A DNA stretch of 64,000 bases from Acidimicrobiia bacterium. GTDB lineage: Bacteria > Actinomycetota > Acidimicrobiia > Acidimicrobiales > Poriferisodalaceae. Within the stretch, counting starts at the first letter, position 1. Every line of letters begins with the position of its first letter. The position numbers and the translations under genes were made by a program. This document shows positions 42,891 through 51,042 of this stretch, in pieces. The stretch spans positions 1 to 64,000 of the forward strand of contig JAJDVQ010000001.1 in NCBI GenBank assembly GCA_022826045.1, given 5' to 3'. A model generated the notes under the pieces. It worked only from the letters and a program-made list of their open reading frames with translations. It made no database searches and was not told where the DNA came from.

Positions 42891-44206
42891 AGCGGCGAGA
42901 GACAGGCTTCCTCGAGCTCAAGGAGGTCCGCTTCTCGGGGTCGAGAGTGACCGGGCCGACACTGCATGAACTGGCGGACGAGCTGGCGGCGTTCGCGAAT
43001 AGCCAAGGCGGGGTGCTCGTGCTGGGCGTGGAGGACAAGTCTCGCGACATCGTCGGCATTCCTCACGACAGGCTTGACGACGTCGCTGACTTCGTGAAGG
43101 AGGTCTGCAACGATTCGGTCGCCCCTCCGATCGAGCAACTGGTGCTGGACAGGCTCTCTGTGCCTTCGGGCAGCGGGCGCACAGTGAGCATCGTGAAGGT
43201 CGAGGTTCCCCGCAGTCTGTTCGTTCATCGCGGCCCGGGCGGCTATTGGCATCGCGTCGGTGACTCGAAGCAGGTCATGACGCCGGAGTTCCTCGCTCGC
43301 CTCTTCCAGCAGCGCAGCCAGACACGCCTGATCCGGTTCGACGAGCAGCCCGTGGTCAGCGCACGCTTTGATGACCTCTCCGAGCATCTGTGGACGAGGT
43401 TCCGGACATCGCGTTCGTACGACGAGCGTGAGACGTTTCTGGTCAAGCTAGGCATGGCTGCCCGAGCCGGCGATGGGAAGGTCCGGCCGACAGTCGTCGG
43501 CGTGCTGATGGGCAGCGAGGCACCCGAGCGCTGGCTGCCGAATGCGTATGTGCAAGCGGTGGCGTATCGGGGCAGCTCGGTCACCAGTGATGCTGTCGCA
43601 GCGAACTATCAGTTGGACGCGGCTGACATCACGGGGTCCTTGGACCACCAGATCATCGAGACAAGCCGGTTCGTGCTCAAGAACATGCGCCGGGGTGCAT
43701 CCAAGGACGTTGGGCGCGTCGATGAGCCGCAGTTCGACATGTCGGCTGTGTTCGAAGCGCTGGTGAACGCCGTCGCGCACCGGGACTACGCCATGCACGG
43801 GGCGAAGATCCGCTTGCGCCTCTTCACGGACCGGTTGGAGCTGTTCTCGCCGGGTGCTCTCGCGAACTCCTTGACTGTCGACTCCTTGCGGTACCGCCAA
43901 ACAGCTCGCAACGAAACGGTTTGCAGCTTGCTGACGCGATGCCCGGCGCCGGGTGAACCCTGGCTCACCGAAGGCCGCGCTCACTTCATGGAGAAGCGCG
44001 GCGAGGGCGTGCCGGTCATCCTCGACAACAGCGCCGCGCTCGCAGGACGGGAACCCGAGTACCGGGTCCTCGACGACGCCGAACTGATGTCGACGATCCA
44101 TGCAGCGCGAACGGACGGCTTCGACGGCCGAGAGGTCTGTCAGCCGCGGAGGCATTCGCGACTGTCTGCCGTGGCGGGCTTACGCTGCGCCGATGGCTCG
44201 ACCTAA
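42725..44206 (+). CDS. AlbA_2 / RecG-like ATP-binding protein, 5' end replaced by IS sequence
   Basis: From about 42890 the frame encodes an AlbA_2 DNA-binding domain (GFLELKEVRFSG, LAAFANSQGGVLVLGVEDKS, DIVGIPHDRLDDV), then a middle domain and the C-terminal RecG/HATPase_c_4-like region (VFEALVNAVAHRDYAMHG, IRLRLFTDRLELFSPGAL). This is the usual architecture of predicted transcriptional regulators and defence-associated proteins. Its native start is missing: the first about 55 codons are antisense IS sequence with no ribosome site, and no ATG/GTG/TTG follows the junction before the domain. It is therefore either an IS-fused product or inactive. Stop overlaps the next gene's start by 14 bp. 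Confidence 0.72.
   Translation: MHCVDVVVQPLPLELGHGGLEQHDVVTVRAVGGPGDRDARRVGRERPLPARFGPVKRRETGFLELKEVRFSGSRVTGPTLHELADELAAFANSQGGVLVLGVEDKSRDIVGIPHDRLDDVADFVKEVCNDSVAPPIEQLVLDRLSVPSGSGRTVSIVKVEVPRSLFVHRGPGGYWHRVGDSKQVMTPEFLARLFQQRSQTRLIRFDEQPVVSARFDDLSEHLWTRFRTSRSYDERETFLVKLGMAARAGDGKVRPTVVGVLMGSEAPERWLPNAYVQAVAYRGSSVTSDAVAANYQLDAADITGSLDHQIIETSRFVLKNMRRGASKDVGRVDEPQFDMSAVFEALVNAVAHRDYAMHGAKIRLRLFTDRLELFSPGALANSLTVDSLRYRQTARNETVCSLLTRCPAPGEPWLTEGRAHFMEKRGEGVPVILDNSAALAGREPEYRVLDDAELMSTIHAARTDGFDGREVCQPRRHSRLSAVAGLRCADGST
44181..44186 (+). promoter_or_regulatory. Putative -10 box, leaderless start
   Basis: TACGCT followed by gcgccg (6 nt) and the ATG at 44193; located inside the 3' end of the AlbA_2 gene. 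Confidence 0.45.
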
Positions 44207-45443
44207 ATCCAAGCACGGCGGGCGTGTCACGCCCAAAGGCACCCGTCCGAGCGCACGCGGCGGCAAGCCCCAGCTTGACCCGCAGACTCGCCACTGGCTC
44301 GAGCTGCTCGAGGCCAGCGCCGCCAGTCTGGCGGACGGGTGTCCCGATGCCGACGAAGCCGACCGCTGGGCCTCCGTCGTGCAGGATCTCGTCGCGTTTC
44401 CCAACGCGCCCGGCGGCATCCAGCCGACGCAGGTGCTCGCCCGCGCCCAAGAGCTCGGCGGCGCTGCGGGTGCTGCCATGACAGCCGCGCTTGCTGCGTA
44501 CGGTCCCACGCGTGGCCGCCGCACGGCCCGACGGCAACTCGATCAGCTTGCGGCCTCGGGTGACGCCCCGCCGTGGGCGACAGCCATAGGGCAGGCGGCC
44601 CCAGTCGATGCCTTCATGTGGAGAGACGAGTGGTGTGAGGACTGCGCAATCACGATCCGCTACGAGCGTCCCGACGGCAGCCGCCATGGCTTGACGGTCG
44701 AGATCGGCTGGTTCGTGCTGGGAGCGGCGCGCGGTTTCGATCTGTTGTCCGAGCGCGACAGCTGGAGAGCGCCCGGGGCGGACAGCCCGGGAGTCGAACC
44801 GCTGAGCTTGGCCGATGCCCGCGCCCTGTGCGTGCGTTCCCTCGATCTCTTCACGGCCACGGTGGTGGCCGACGAGGCAGTCGCAGCTGACGAGATCCCC
44901 GATTTTGATGGCATGGACTTGGGCTTTCTGGCCGAGCAGCGGCTCGGTCTGCTGCCCGCAGGGGGCAGCGACGCTGCGCTGTTTCCCGTGGCGCCTCCGG
45001 ATCGCAGCGCCGAGCTGGACGAGTTCGAGCGCGCACCCCGTCCGGCGGGCGAGGGCGATGCCGAGTTCTCGGCCATGGTCTCGGGGCTGCGCTTGTTCGG
45101 GCTGATGTGCCGAGACGGCGATGCTCTGCACTGGACGCCGTGCCGGGTGGACGCTTTCGTAGAGGACTTCATTCCCGATCAGAGCCCGACCGATGGCCCA
45201 GGGTGCCTCGCATGCGGCGAGCCGCATCCTGACCCGTTCGACGAGGCCTACATGTCCACCGTCGAGTCGGCGTTCCCGAGATGGCTGCGTTTCGCGGCCG
45301 AATGCTCCGGGCAGAGCAACGACCGCTTGGACGAGAACTTGGCAGCAGCCGCTGAAGGGTTCGCGTACTGGCGAGCCGCAGCCCTCGAGCACGGCGAGGC
45401 TCAGATCGCCCTGCCCGATCTGTGGCTCCCGCGCTCAGCCTGA
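44193..45443 (+). CDS. Conserved hypothetical protein
   Basis: Protein of 416 aa of unknown function. It begins with a basic linker (MARPKSKHGGRVTPKGTRP), then mostly helical, acidic sequence. WRDEWCEDCAITIRYERPDGS and CLACGEPHPDPFDEAY contain paired Cys that could bind metal. No catalytic motif, signal peptide or membrane segment is visible. ATG 44193 was preferred over 44100 because of the leaderless-type box 6 nt upstream and because it begins after the preceding gene's domain. Function not assigned. Confidence 0.6.
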   Translation: MARPKSKHGGRVTPKGTRPSARGGKPQLDPQTRHWLELLEASAASLADGCPDADEADRWASVVQDLVAFPNAPGGIQPTQVLARAQELGGAAGAAMTAALAAYGPTRGRRTARRQLDQLAASGDAPPWATAIGQAAPVDAFMWRDEWCEDCAITIRYERPDGSRHGLTVEIGWFVLGAARGFDLLSERDSWRAPGADSPGVEPLSLADARALCVRSLDLFTATVVADEAVAADEIPDFDGMDLGFLAEQRLGLLPAGGSDAALFPVAPPDRSAELDEFERAPRPAGEGDAEFSAMVSGLRLFGLMCRDGDALHWTPCRVDAFVEDFIPDQSPTDGPGCLACGEPHPDPFDEAYMSTVESAFPRWLRFAAECSGQSNDRLDENLAAAAEGFAYWRAAALEHGEAQIALPDLWLPRSA

Positions 45444-45518
45444 ATCAGCCGCTCCGCACTCGATGTGCTGCTGCATGCGAGTCCAAACCGGGCGCGCAGC
45501 CGAGACGGCCGACAGCAA

Positions 45519-45554
45519 TATGATGTGCATTAGAGTGAGGCAACTGACATCATA
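45519..45554. promoter_or_regulatory. Inverted-repeat operator upstream of the RHH-RelE pair
   Basis: TATGATGT (45519-45526) and ACATCATA (45547-45554) form a perfect 8-bp inverted repeat 20 nt apart, with TAGAGT between them as a possible -10 box. TA operons of this type are bound and repressed by their own antitoxin, which makes this the likely operator. The GGAG ribosome site follows at once. Confidence 0.5.
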
Positions 45555-45564
45555 GGAGTTTGCC

Positions 45565-45786
45565 ATGATGCAAGTCACTGCCAGGGTGCCCGACAGCGTC
45601 ATCGAGACGCTGGATGCAGCAGCGGCCGAGCTCAAGCGCAGCCGCGCCGATGTCATCCGGCAGGCACTCGAGCGCTACGTGGAGGACTATCTCGACGTCG
45701 GCATCGCGCTCGAACGCCTGCGCGACCCGACCGATCCCGTGCTCGACTGGGATGACGTCAAGCGTGAGCTACTCGCTGCGGATTAA
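45565..45786 (+). CDS. Ribbon-helix-helix antitoxin (CopG/RelB type)
   Basis: Protein of 73 aa. QVTARVPDSVIETLDAAAAELKRSRADVIRQALERYVEDY is a complete ribbon-helix-helix domain. The C-terminal 25 residues (LERLRDPTDPVLDWDDVKREL) would bind the toxin. GGAG stands 8 nt before the ATG pair. Overlaps the RelE-type toxin gene and is preceded by an inverted-repeat operator. Confidence 0.85.
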   Translation: MMQVTARVPDSVIETLDAAAAELKRSRADVIRQALERYVEDYLDVGIALERLRDPTDPVLDWDDVKRELLAAD

Positions 45787-46024
45787 GGCGAGCGCGGCGA
45801 AGGAGCTGTCGCGCATCGAACGCGCCGACCGCGAGCGCCTCATCGACGCAATCGATCGGCTCCGTGAACATCCGCTGGTGGGGGCACCGCTGAAGGGTGG
45901 CATGCGGGGCCTGCGCAGAACTCGGGTAGGCGACTACCGAGTGCTGTACGAGGTGCAGCACGACGTTCTCGTCATCCTCGTTGTGCGCGTCGCACACCGT
46001 CGCGATGCATACCGCCGCAGCTGA
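45752..46024 (+). CDS. RelE/ParE-superfamily toxin
   Basis: Protein of 90 aa (86 if it begins at GTG 45764). YSLRIKASAAKELSRIERADRERLIDAI, then LKGGMRGLRRTRVGDYRVLYEV and VRVAHRRDAYRRS give the full RelE fold with its basic catalytic-type residues, including Arg in GDYRVLY and the C-terminal H-R-R-D-x-Y-R. RelE toxins cleave ribosome-bound mRNA. Overlaps the antitoxin gene by 35 bp in another frame. The exact start is uncertain as neither candidate has a clear ribosome site. Confidence 0.85.
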   Translation: MTSSVSYSLRIKASAAKELSRIERADRERLIDAIDRLREHPLVGAPLKGGMRGLRRTRVGDYRVLYEVQHDVLVILVVRVAHRRDAYRRS

Positions 46025-46122
46025 CGAGCAGAGCCAACTGCGGAGCCGTCAGCTGACCTCGGTGGGTGCCCGGCCAGTGGACTTGGCACCGAGTCGGCAG
46101 CGCTGGTCGGCGCGTCCCCAGA

Positions 46123-46245
46123 TAAAGGAAGACCCGGCACCGCCGCAGAAGCGGTTGGCACCGGGTGGGTGCCACCCACTATAGGCGGTGGAACGCTATG
46201 TTCCAATCACCACGACTGCGAAGACCGCGAAGCGAGTCACCAGCC
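46123..46245. repeat. Structured non-coding repeat, copy B
   Basis: Homologous to 41050-41175. The core CCACT-ataggc-GGTGG (46176-46191) and GGAAC-gctat-GTTCC (46190-46204) keep both stems, with U-G replacing U-A in the first. It lies between the convergent RelE and NYN genes and runs 9 bp into the NYN gene's 3' end. Confidence 0.6.
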
Positions 46246-46893
46246 AGCGGGGCACCGGATGCCGGTCACTGACTCGGGCAGCTGACACGAACGGAAGTCA
46301 CTTGCTGCGAGCCAGTACCACCAGTGACCGCCGGGGCCCTCGTCCCGGTCACCTCTCAGGTGCCCGGCGGTCGGCGTGCCGCGCGGGTTCACGGTGCCCA
46401 CCGGCACGAGCGACCGTGCATGCACAGCGGGCAGTCGGAGATCGCTGTCGTTGGTCATCAGGATCGCAGCATCGATCTGATCCGTGTGCAGGTCGATGAG
46501 CAGACGCGAAGCGACGTTGACGTCCGACCCTTTCTCCTCCTGAACTTCGATTTCAGCAACGCGTCCCTCTGTCGTGTCCACCCCTCGCGCTGTTCGCGTG
46601 ATGAAGGTGCCGAGTTCGATGTCGACCGTGCCGCTGGCCCGGAGCGCATTGAGGTAGGCCTGCTGGCGATGTCGGGCACCGGGGTCGCCCTGACCACTCA
46701 CCAAGGCGGTGCAGTACACGATGCGCGAGACATGCGCTCCCGCGGCAGTCCAGCGGCGATTTCCGCTGGTCAGGCGTTCGACGAGAGCGTGCAAGTCGAG
46801 CCAGCGCCAGCCCGGGCTGCTCCGGCCACAGAGTCGTCTGCCGCCGTAGTAGACATTGAGGCCATCGACATACGCACCGACACGCACTAGCAC
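46237..46893 (-). CDS. NYN-domain (PIN-like) predicted ribonuclease
   Basis: Protein of 218 aa. The acidic active site is visible: YVDGLNVYYGGR (Asp), EEKGSDVNVASRLLID (Asp) and ILMTNDSDL (Asp pair). GGHWWYWLAASDFR is the conserved C-terminal part. NYN proteins are metal-dependent RNases of PIN-like fold. Start is GTG (46893, or the in-frame GTG six bases later). It converges on the RelE toxin gene and is divergent from the DUF2188 gene. Confidence 0.82.
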   Translation of the reverse strand: MLVRVGAYVDGLNVYYGGRRLCGRSSPGWRWLDLHALVERLTSGNRRWTAAGAHVSRIVYCTALVSGQGDPGARHRQQAYLNALRASGTVDIELGTFITRTARGVDTTEGRVAEIEVQEEKGSDVNVASRLLIDLHTDQIDAAILMTNDSDLRLPAVHARSLVPVGTVNPRGTPTAGHLRGDRDEGPGGHWWYWLAASDFRSCQLPESVTGIRCPAGW

Positions 46894-46943
46894 AGTTTAC
46901 ATTGAGATAGACTGAAATCTCCAGTAGCCAGAAGGGACCTGAC

Positions 46944-47111
46944 ATGGGCGATAAGCGGCTGATCGTCAAGAACCGGGAGGGTGGCTGGGATGTGCGTGCG
47001 CCTGGCGCTCACAACCCTGACTCGCAGCACGCCACCCTCGGCGAGGCCGAGAAGGCAGCCTTCGAGTGGAGAGAGAGAGTCGGCGACGCCAAGGTCTCGA
47101 TCATCCTCTAG
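46944..47111 (+). CDS. DUF2188-family small protein
   Basis: Protein of 55 aa, easily missed because of its size. IVKNREGGWDVRAPG followed by LGEAEKAAFEWRE fits the DUF2188 pattern (a short beta strand pair with GGW, then a helix). GAAGGGA lies upstream of the ATG at a good distance. Divergent from the NYN gene across 50 bp; function unknown. Confidence 0.72.
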   Translation: MGDKRLIVKNREGGWDVRAPGAHNPDSQHATLGEAEKAAFEWRERVGDAKVSIIL

Positions 47112-47173
47112 CCGCGCCCTGAACCCGCAATCTGACTCGGCTCGTCGCGGGCGCCCTCGGCTGCTGCCATTGT

Positions 47174-47371
47174 CTATGCGCTTGGCCGTGCGGCCAGGCT
47201 TTCGTATCGTCGCTGAGCTTCAGCGGCCGAGTTGCCGAGCAGTTCGCCGATGCGCTCCCACGAGGTGCCTTCATCTCGTGCCCAGCAGACTGCTTCGGCA
47301 ATCTGGTTCCGGCTGACCTCGGTGGGCTCTTCGATGACGCGCTCGGCGCGCGCCGCGAGGTCGAGCCGCAT
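47174..47371 (-). CDS. Small helix-turn-helix-like hypothetical protein
   Basis: Protein of 65 aa. IAEAVCWARDEGTSWERIGELLGNSAAEAQRRY matches the pattern of short actinobacterial HTH proteins (AVxxARxxGxSWxxIGxxLGxSxxAAxxRY). It has the size of a DNA-binding accessory protein. The reading frame stays open upstream, but the coding signal weakens there and an overlapping plus-strand gene is more likely. No clear ribosome site. Confidence 0.55.
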   Translation of the reverse strand: MRLDLAARAERVIEEPTEVSRNQIAEAVCWARDEGTSWERIGELLGNSAAEAQRRYESLAARPSA

Positions 47372-47374
47372 CTC

Positions 47375-47806
47375 GTGTCGGGGTCCGGTACGAAGCCCAG
47401 CCAATCGATCGACTCGCACCAGTCGACTACGAACAAGCCAACAACCACTGACCAAACCCTCCCAAATTTGGGGGGGGGAAGCCCACTGCCGCTGGGCGAC
47501 GTCGAGTTGGGCGTCCGCTACACGAAGACGGTCGAGCATGCCGGCACGGCCACCTTGTGGCAGCGCGTCGGCGACGGGTCCGTGCAGGTACTTGGAACTG
47601 TCGACCTCGAGACGATGCCGTACCGGCAGTTGCTGTACGGAATGGACATAGGGCGCGACCTCGGGCCCACGGTGAGCGCCGCCTACGTCGGGCCGAACGA
47701 GTTCCAGGGCACCCTGCTGCACGTGGAGTTCCGCTTGGAGAACGACCGCGACGATCTGCGCGCCGCAGCCGTGGTCGAAGCCGAGAACGCGCTGGTCGAC
47801 CAGTAG
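47375..47806 (+). CDS. Hypothetical protein with poly-G tract near the 5' end
   Basis: Frame of 143 aa from a GTG start. From residue about 40 the sequence looks protein-like (DVELGVRYTKTVEHAGTATLWQRVGDGSVQVLG, then LETMPYRQLLYGMDIGRDLGPTVSAAYVG). It belongs to no family I can name. The first 30 residues are low-complexity Ser/Thr. A run of nine G residues at 47470-47478 lies in frame in this segment, so slippage would switch the frame. The true start could be downstream of the tract. Confidence 0.5.
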   Translation: MSGSGTKPSQSIDSHQSTTNKPTTTDQTLPNLGGGSPLPLGDVELGVRYTKTVEHAGTATLWQRVGDGSVQVLGTVDLETMPYRQLLYGMDIGRDLGPTVSAAYVGPNEFQGTLLHVEFRLENDRDDLRAAAVVEAENALVDQ

Positions 47807-47812
47807 GCCCGC

Positions 47813-49696
47813 TCAGGGCTCGATCAGTGGTGCCGTGGTGAACACGGTGAGGCTGGCCAGCAGCGACTGCAGCAGGGCTCGATCGCCGGTGACCTCGGCG
47901 CGGTCGAGCGCACTGGCGTCGTTGAGCGCAGCGAAGAGCGTGGCCCGGTCGGTGCGGACCGAGGCGACGGCAGCAGGATCGACCGCATTGGCCCGGTGGT
48001 GCACAGCGGAACGGCCGACGCCGAGCACGTGATCCTCGCCGAGGTCGGTGAAGCGGAAGTTGAACGTGACCGGCCCCGCATCGAACGCGTCAGGGTCGAA
48101 CCGCACGCCGATCACGTCGAACAGGTGCTCGGCGCCCATGGCTTGGGACATGTCGCGAGTGGGCACCCGACCCCAATCAGGTGTGCCTTCCCGCAGCTCC
48201 TTGGCGCCCATCAGGTAGGCGTTGCGCCACGTCGCCGACTCGGACTGGTAACCGAGCTGTTCGAGCGCATCGGCTTGCAGGGTGCGGGCCTCGCGGTTCG
48301 CCGGGTCGGCGAACACCACGTGGTTGACCACCTGGGCCACCCAGCGGTACTCGCCCCGCTCGTAGCACTCGCGGGCTCTGGCCAGCACGGCATCAGCGCC
48401 GCCCATGAACTCGACGTAGTTGGCGGCCGCCTCGGCCGGCGGCAGCGGATTGAGATTGGCCGGGTTGCCGTCGTACCAGCCGAGGTAGCGGTTGTAGACG
48501 GAGCGGCAGTTGTGCGACACCGTGCCGTAGTAGCCCTGCACGTGCGATTCGCTGAACTCGGCCGGCAGCCGCAGCCGGGCGGCGATCTCGGTCGGCCGCA
48601 GCCCCTGGTTGGCCAAGCGCATCGTCTGGTCGTGCATCCAGCGGTACAGGTCGCGTTGCATCGACAGGAAGCCCCGCACGTCGGCGTTGCCGAACCGGGG
48701 CCAGTGGTGGCTGGCGAACATGACGTCGGAGTCGTCGCCCCACATTTCGAGCGCCTCGCCGATGTACTTGCTCCACGCCAGCGCGTCGCGGGTCTGCGCG
48801 CCCCGGATCGGGTAGAGGTTGTGCATCGTGTGCGTGCAGTTCTCGGCCATGCACAGCAGGTTCTTGTCGGGAAAGAAGAAGTTCATCTCCGCGGGCGCTT
48901 CGGCGTCGGGCGTGTTCTGGAACACGATCCGGATGCCGCTGAGCTCGCGCTCCTCCCCAGTGCGGGTGATGACGTCGGTGGGCGCCAGCAAGTCCGAGCG
49001 GGCGAGACCCATCGCCGAGCCCAAGCCGCAGTCGACGTGGCTCAATGGCCCGGGGGGCAGCAGCGGCCCGAACTGGTACGCAGCCCGCCTGCCCATGATC
49101 GGGCCGGCGATGACGAACTCGCTGACCACCTCTTCGAGGAACCCGTCCGGCGCAACGATCTCCACGTCGCCGCTGGCCACCGCCTCGGCGTCGGTCACGC
49201 CCAGCACGCCGCCGAAGTGGTCGGCGTGGGAATGGGTGTAGATGATTGCCCGCACCGGTCGGGCACCCAGCGTGCTGTTGGCGAGCTCCAGTGCCGCCGC
49301 CGCCGAGGGCCGGGTGGTGAGCGGATCGATGATCAGCCAGCCGTCGGAACCTGCCAGGAACGTGATGTTGGCGATGTCATAGCCGCGCACCTGCCAGACG
49401 CCGTCGGCCACCTCGAACAGCCCGTGATGGACGTTGAGCCGCGCCTGCCGCCACAGGCTCGGATGCACCGACGGGGGCGCCTCGGCTGATTCGTTGACGA
49501 AGGCGTGACGGGCCACATCGAACACGACGTGGTCGCCCATCAAGACGCGACCGTCGTCGATCTGGGCGATGAGTCCACGGGAAGCCCGCTCGAAGTCGCC
49601 CGGGTCATCGAAGGAGACCACCGCTGCGCTGTTGGCCGCGGCCGTGACCTCCGACGGCTCCCTCGGTCCCGCCATATCGGCCTCGTCGGCAGTCAC
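47813..49696 (-). CDS. SdsA-type alkylsulfatase (metallo-beta-lactamase fold)
   Basis: Hydrolase of 627 aa, full length for the SdsA1/YjcS family. The Zn-binding motif is IYTHSHADHFGGVLG; MAENCTHTMHNLYPIRGAQTRD holds the second metal/substrate region. The dimerisation and C-terminal SCP-2-like sterol-carrier domains follow (WYDGNPANLNPLPP; NHVVFADPANREARTLQADALEQLGYQ). It releases inorganic sulfate from primary alkyl sulfates such as dodecyl sulfate. There is no signal peptide, unlike Pseudomonas SdsA1, so it likely acts inside the cell. It follows the P450 gene by 43 bp. Confidence 0.9.
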   Translation of the reverse strand: MTADEADMAGPREPSEVTAAANSAAVVSFDDPGDFERASRGLIAQIDDGRVLMGDHVVFDVARHAFVNESAEAPPSVHPSLWRQARLNVHHGLFEVADGVWQVRGYDIANITFLAGSDGWLIIDPLTTRPSAAAALELANSTLGARPVRAIIYTHSHADHFGGVLGVTDAEAVASGDVEIVAPDGFLEEVVSEFVIAGPIMGRRAAYQFGPLLPPGPLSHVDCGLGSAMGLARSDLLAPTDVITRTGEERELSGIRIVFQNTPDAEAPAEMNFFFPDKNLLCMAENCTHTMHNLYPIRGAQTRDALAWSKYIGEALEMWGDDSDVMFASHHWPRFGNADVRGFLSMQRDLYRWMHDQTMRLANQGLRPTEIAARLRLPAEFSESHVQGYYGTVSHNCRSVYNRYLGWYDGNPANLNPLPPAEAAANYVEFMGGADAVLARARECYERGEYRWVAQVVNHVVFADPANREARTLQADALEQLGYQSESATWRNAYLMGAKELREGTPDWGRVPTRDMSQAMGAEHLFDVIGVRFDPDAFDAGPVTFNFRFTDLGEDHVLGVGRSAVHHRANAVDPAAVASVRTDRATLFAALNDASALDRAEVTGDRALLQSLLASLTVFTTAPLIEP

Positions 49697-49739
49697 GCCG
49701 ATGCCCGCTTCCCGTGACCCACTGCCGGAGATCGGCGCC

Positions 49740-50978
49740 TCAGCCGACGGCGGGGAAGCGGATCGGCAGGTAGCGAGGACCGCGCACCTGCCCGCCGGCC
49801 CAGGTGACTTCGTCGGGCTCGCTCACTTCGAAGTCGGGAATCCGCCGGAACCAGGTCCGCAGCGCGATGTCCATCTCGAGCCGCGCCAAGTTGGAGCCGG
49901 CGCAGCGGTGGATGCCCGCACCGAAAGCGACGTGACGGTTGTGAGGCCGGTCCAGGATCACTTCGTCGGGACGGTCGAACACTTCAGGGTCACGGTTCGC
50001 GCCGGGGAAGTTCATCAGCACCTTGCTGCCCGCCGGGATCGTGACGCCGCCGTAGGACACGTCCTCGGTGGCTCGGCGCCCCATGGTGACCGGGGCGTAG
50101 AAGCGCAGCAGCTCCTCGATGGCCGTCGGCCACAGTTCCGGCTCGGCCACCATGCGCTCGCGGTCCGCGGGGTGCGTGCCGAAGTGCCACAGCGCCGAGC
50201 CGATCGAGCTCCAGGTGGTGTCGATGCCCGCGATGAGCTGCAGGTTGAGCATGCCCACCACCATGACCGGATCGATCAGGCTGCCCTGATCGTCAGTTCC
50301 GGCAAGCAGCGCTGAGACGAACCCGTCGTCGGGGTCGGCCTGCTTCTCCTCGACGACCTCGTAGAAGAACTGCCGGATCACCTTGCGGTACTTGATGCGG
50401 AGCTGGGGATCGGTCAGCCCCAGCTCCAGCAGGCAGCGCACCCAGTGCGTGAACTCTTCCACCCTGCCCTCGTCGATTCCCAGCAGGTGCGCGATGACCC
50501 GGGGCGGGATCTGCTGGGCGTACTGACCGGCGCCATCGGCCTTGCCGGCATCGATGAAGTCGTCGATCAGGCGATCCGCCAGTTCTTGGGTGTAGTCGCG
50601 GTGCGCCTCTACGGCCTTCGGCGAGAAGTGCGGCAGCAGCAGCCGACGGGTCCAGCCGTGGATGGGCGGGTCTTCGGAGATCGGTGCGGCGTTGGTGCCG
50701 TACTTCTCGAACGTCGGGTCCGACAGGAGATCTTCGATCACTTCCGGCGGGGGCGAAGTCACCAAGGGGTCGCTGCTTGACAGCTCGGGCACCATCTTGG
50801 ACATCGCCTGCACGTCCTCGTAGCGAGTCGGCAGGAAGGAGCCGCCCCAGCGCTCGGTGCGGGCGATAGGGCAGCGGCCCCGTAGTTCCTCCCACACCGG
50901 CGCGGGATCGCGCACGTAGCCGGGGTCGAAGATGTCGTAGTCGGTATCCCAGTCGTCGACGGGTGCGGTGTCGGTCAT
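49740..50978 (-). CDS. Cytochrome P450
   Basis: Soluble haem monooxygenase of 412 aa. The I-helix oxygen motif is IAGIDTTWSS, the K-helix ExxR is EELLRFYAP, and the haem loop is FGAGIHRCAGSNLARLE with the Cys ligand. It needs a ferredoxin and reductase; the P450-type ferredoxin at 32108 is a candidate partner. It lies between the double-TetR gene and the alkylsulfatase gene on the same strand. Its C-terminal half closely resembles the other P450 at 53163, so the two are probably paralogues. Confidence 0.94.
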   Translation of the reverse strand: MTDTAPVDDWDTDYDIFDPGYVRDPAPVWEELRGRCPIARTERWGGSFLPTRYEDVQAMSKMVPELSSSDPLVTSPPPEVIEDLLSDPTFEKYGTNAAPISEDPPIHGWTRRLLLPHFSPKAVEAHRDYTQELADRLIDDFIDAGKADGAGQYAQQIPPRVIAHLLGIDEGRVEEFTHWVRCLLELGLTDPQLRIKYRKVIRQFFYEVVEEKQADPDDGFVSALLAGTDDQGSLIDPVMVVGMLNLQLIAGIDTTWSSIGSALWHFGTHPADRERMVAEPELWPTAIEELLRFYAPVTMGRRATEDVSYGGVTIPAGSKVLMNFPGANRDPEVFDRPDEVILDRPHNRHVAFGAGIHRCAGSNLARLEMDIALRTWFRRIPDFEVSEPDEVTWAGGQVRGPRYLPIRFPAVG

Positions 50979-51042
50979 CGGGGGCTCCTGTGTCGGGTGC
51001 GGTTCCAGTTCTTCGGAAGGGTTCTGACGGGGGCCTGGGGCG

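Noticed and set aside
38393-47111. A complete DISARM or other known defence system
   Set aside because: Only a broken SNF2/DUF3883 helicase resembles DISARM DrmD. No drmA, drmB, drmC or methylase gene is present.
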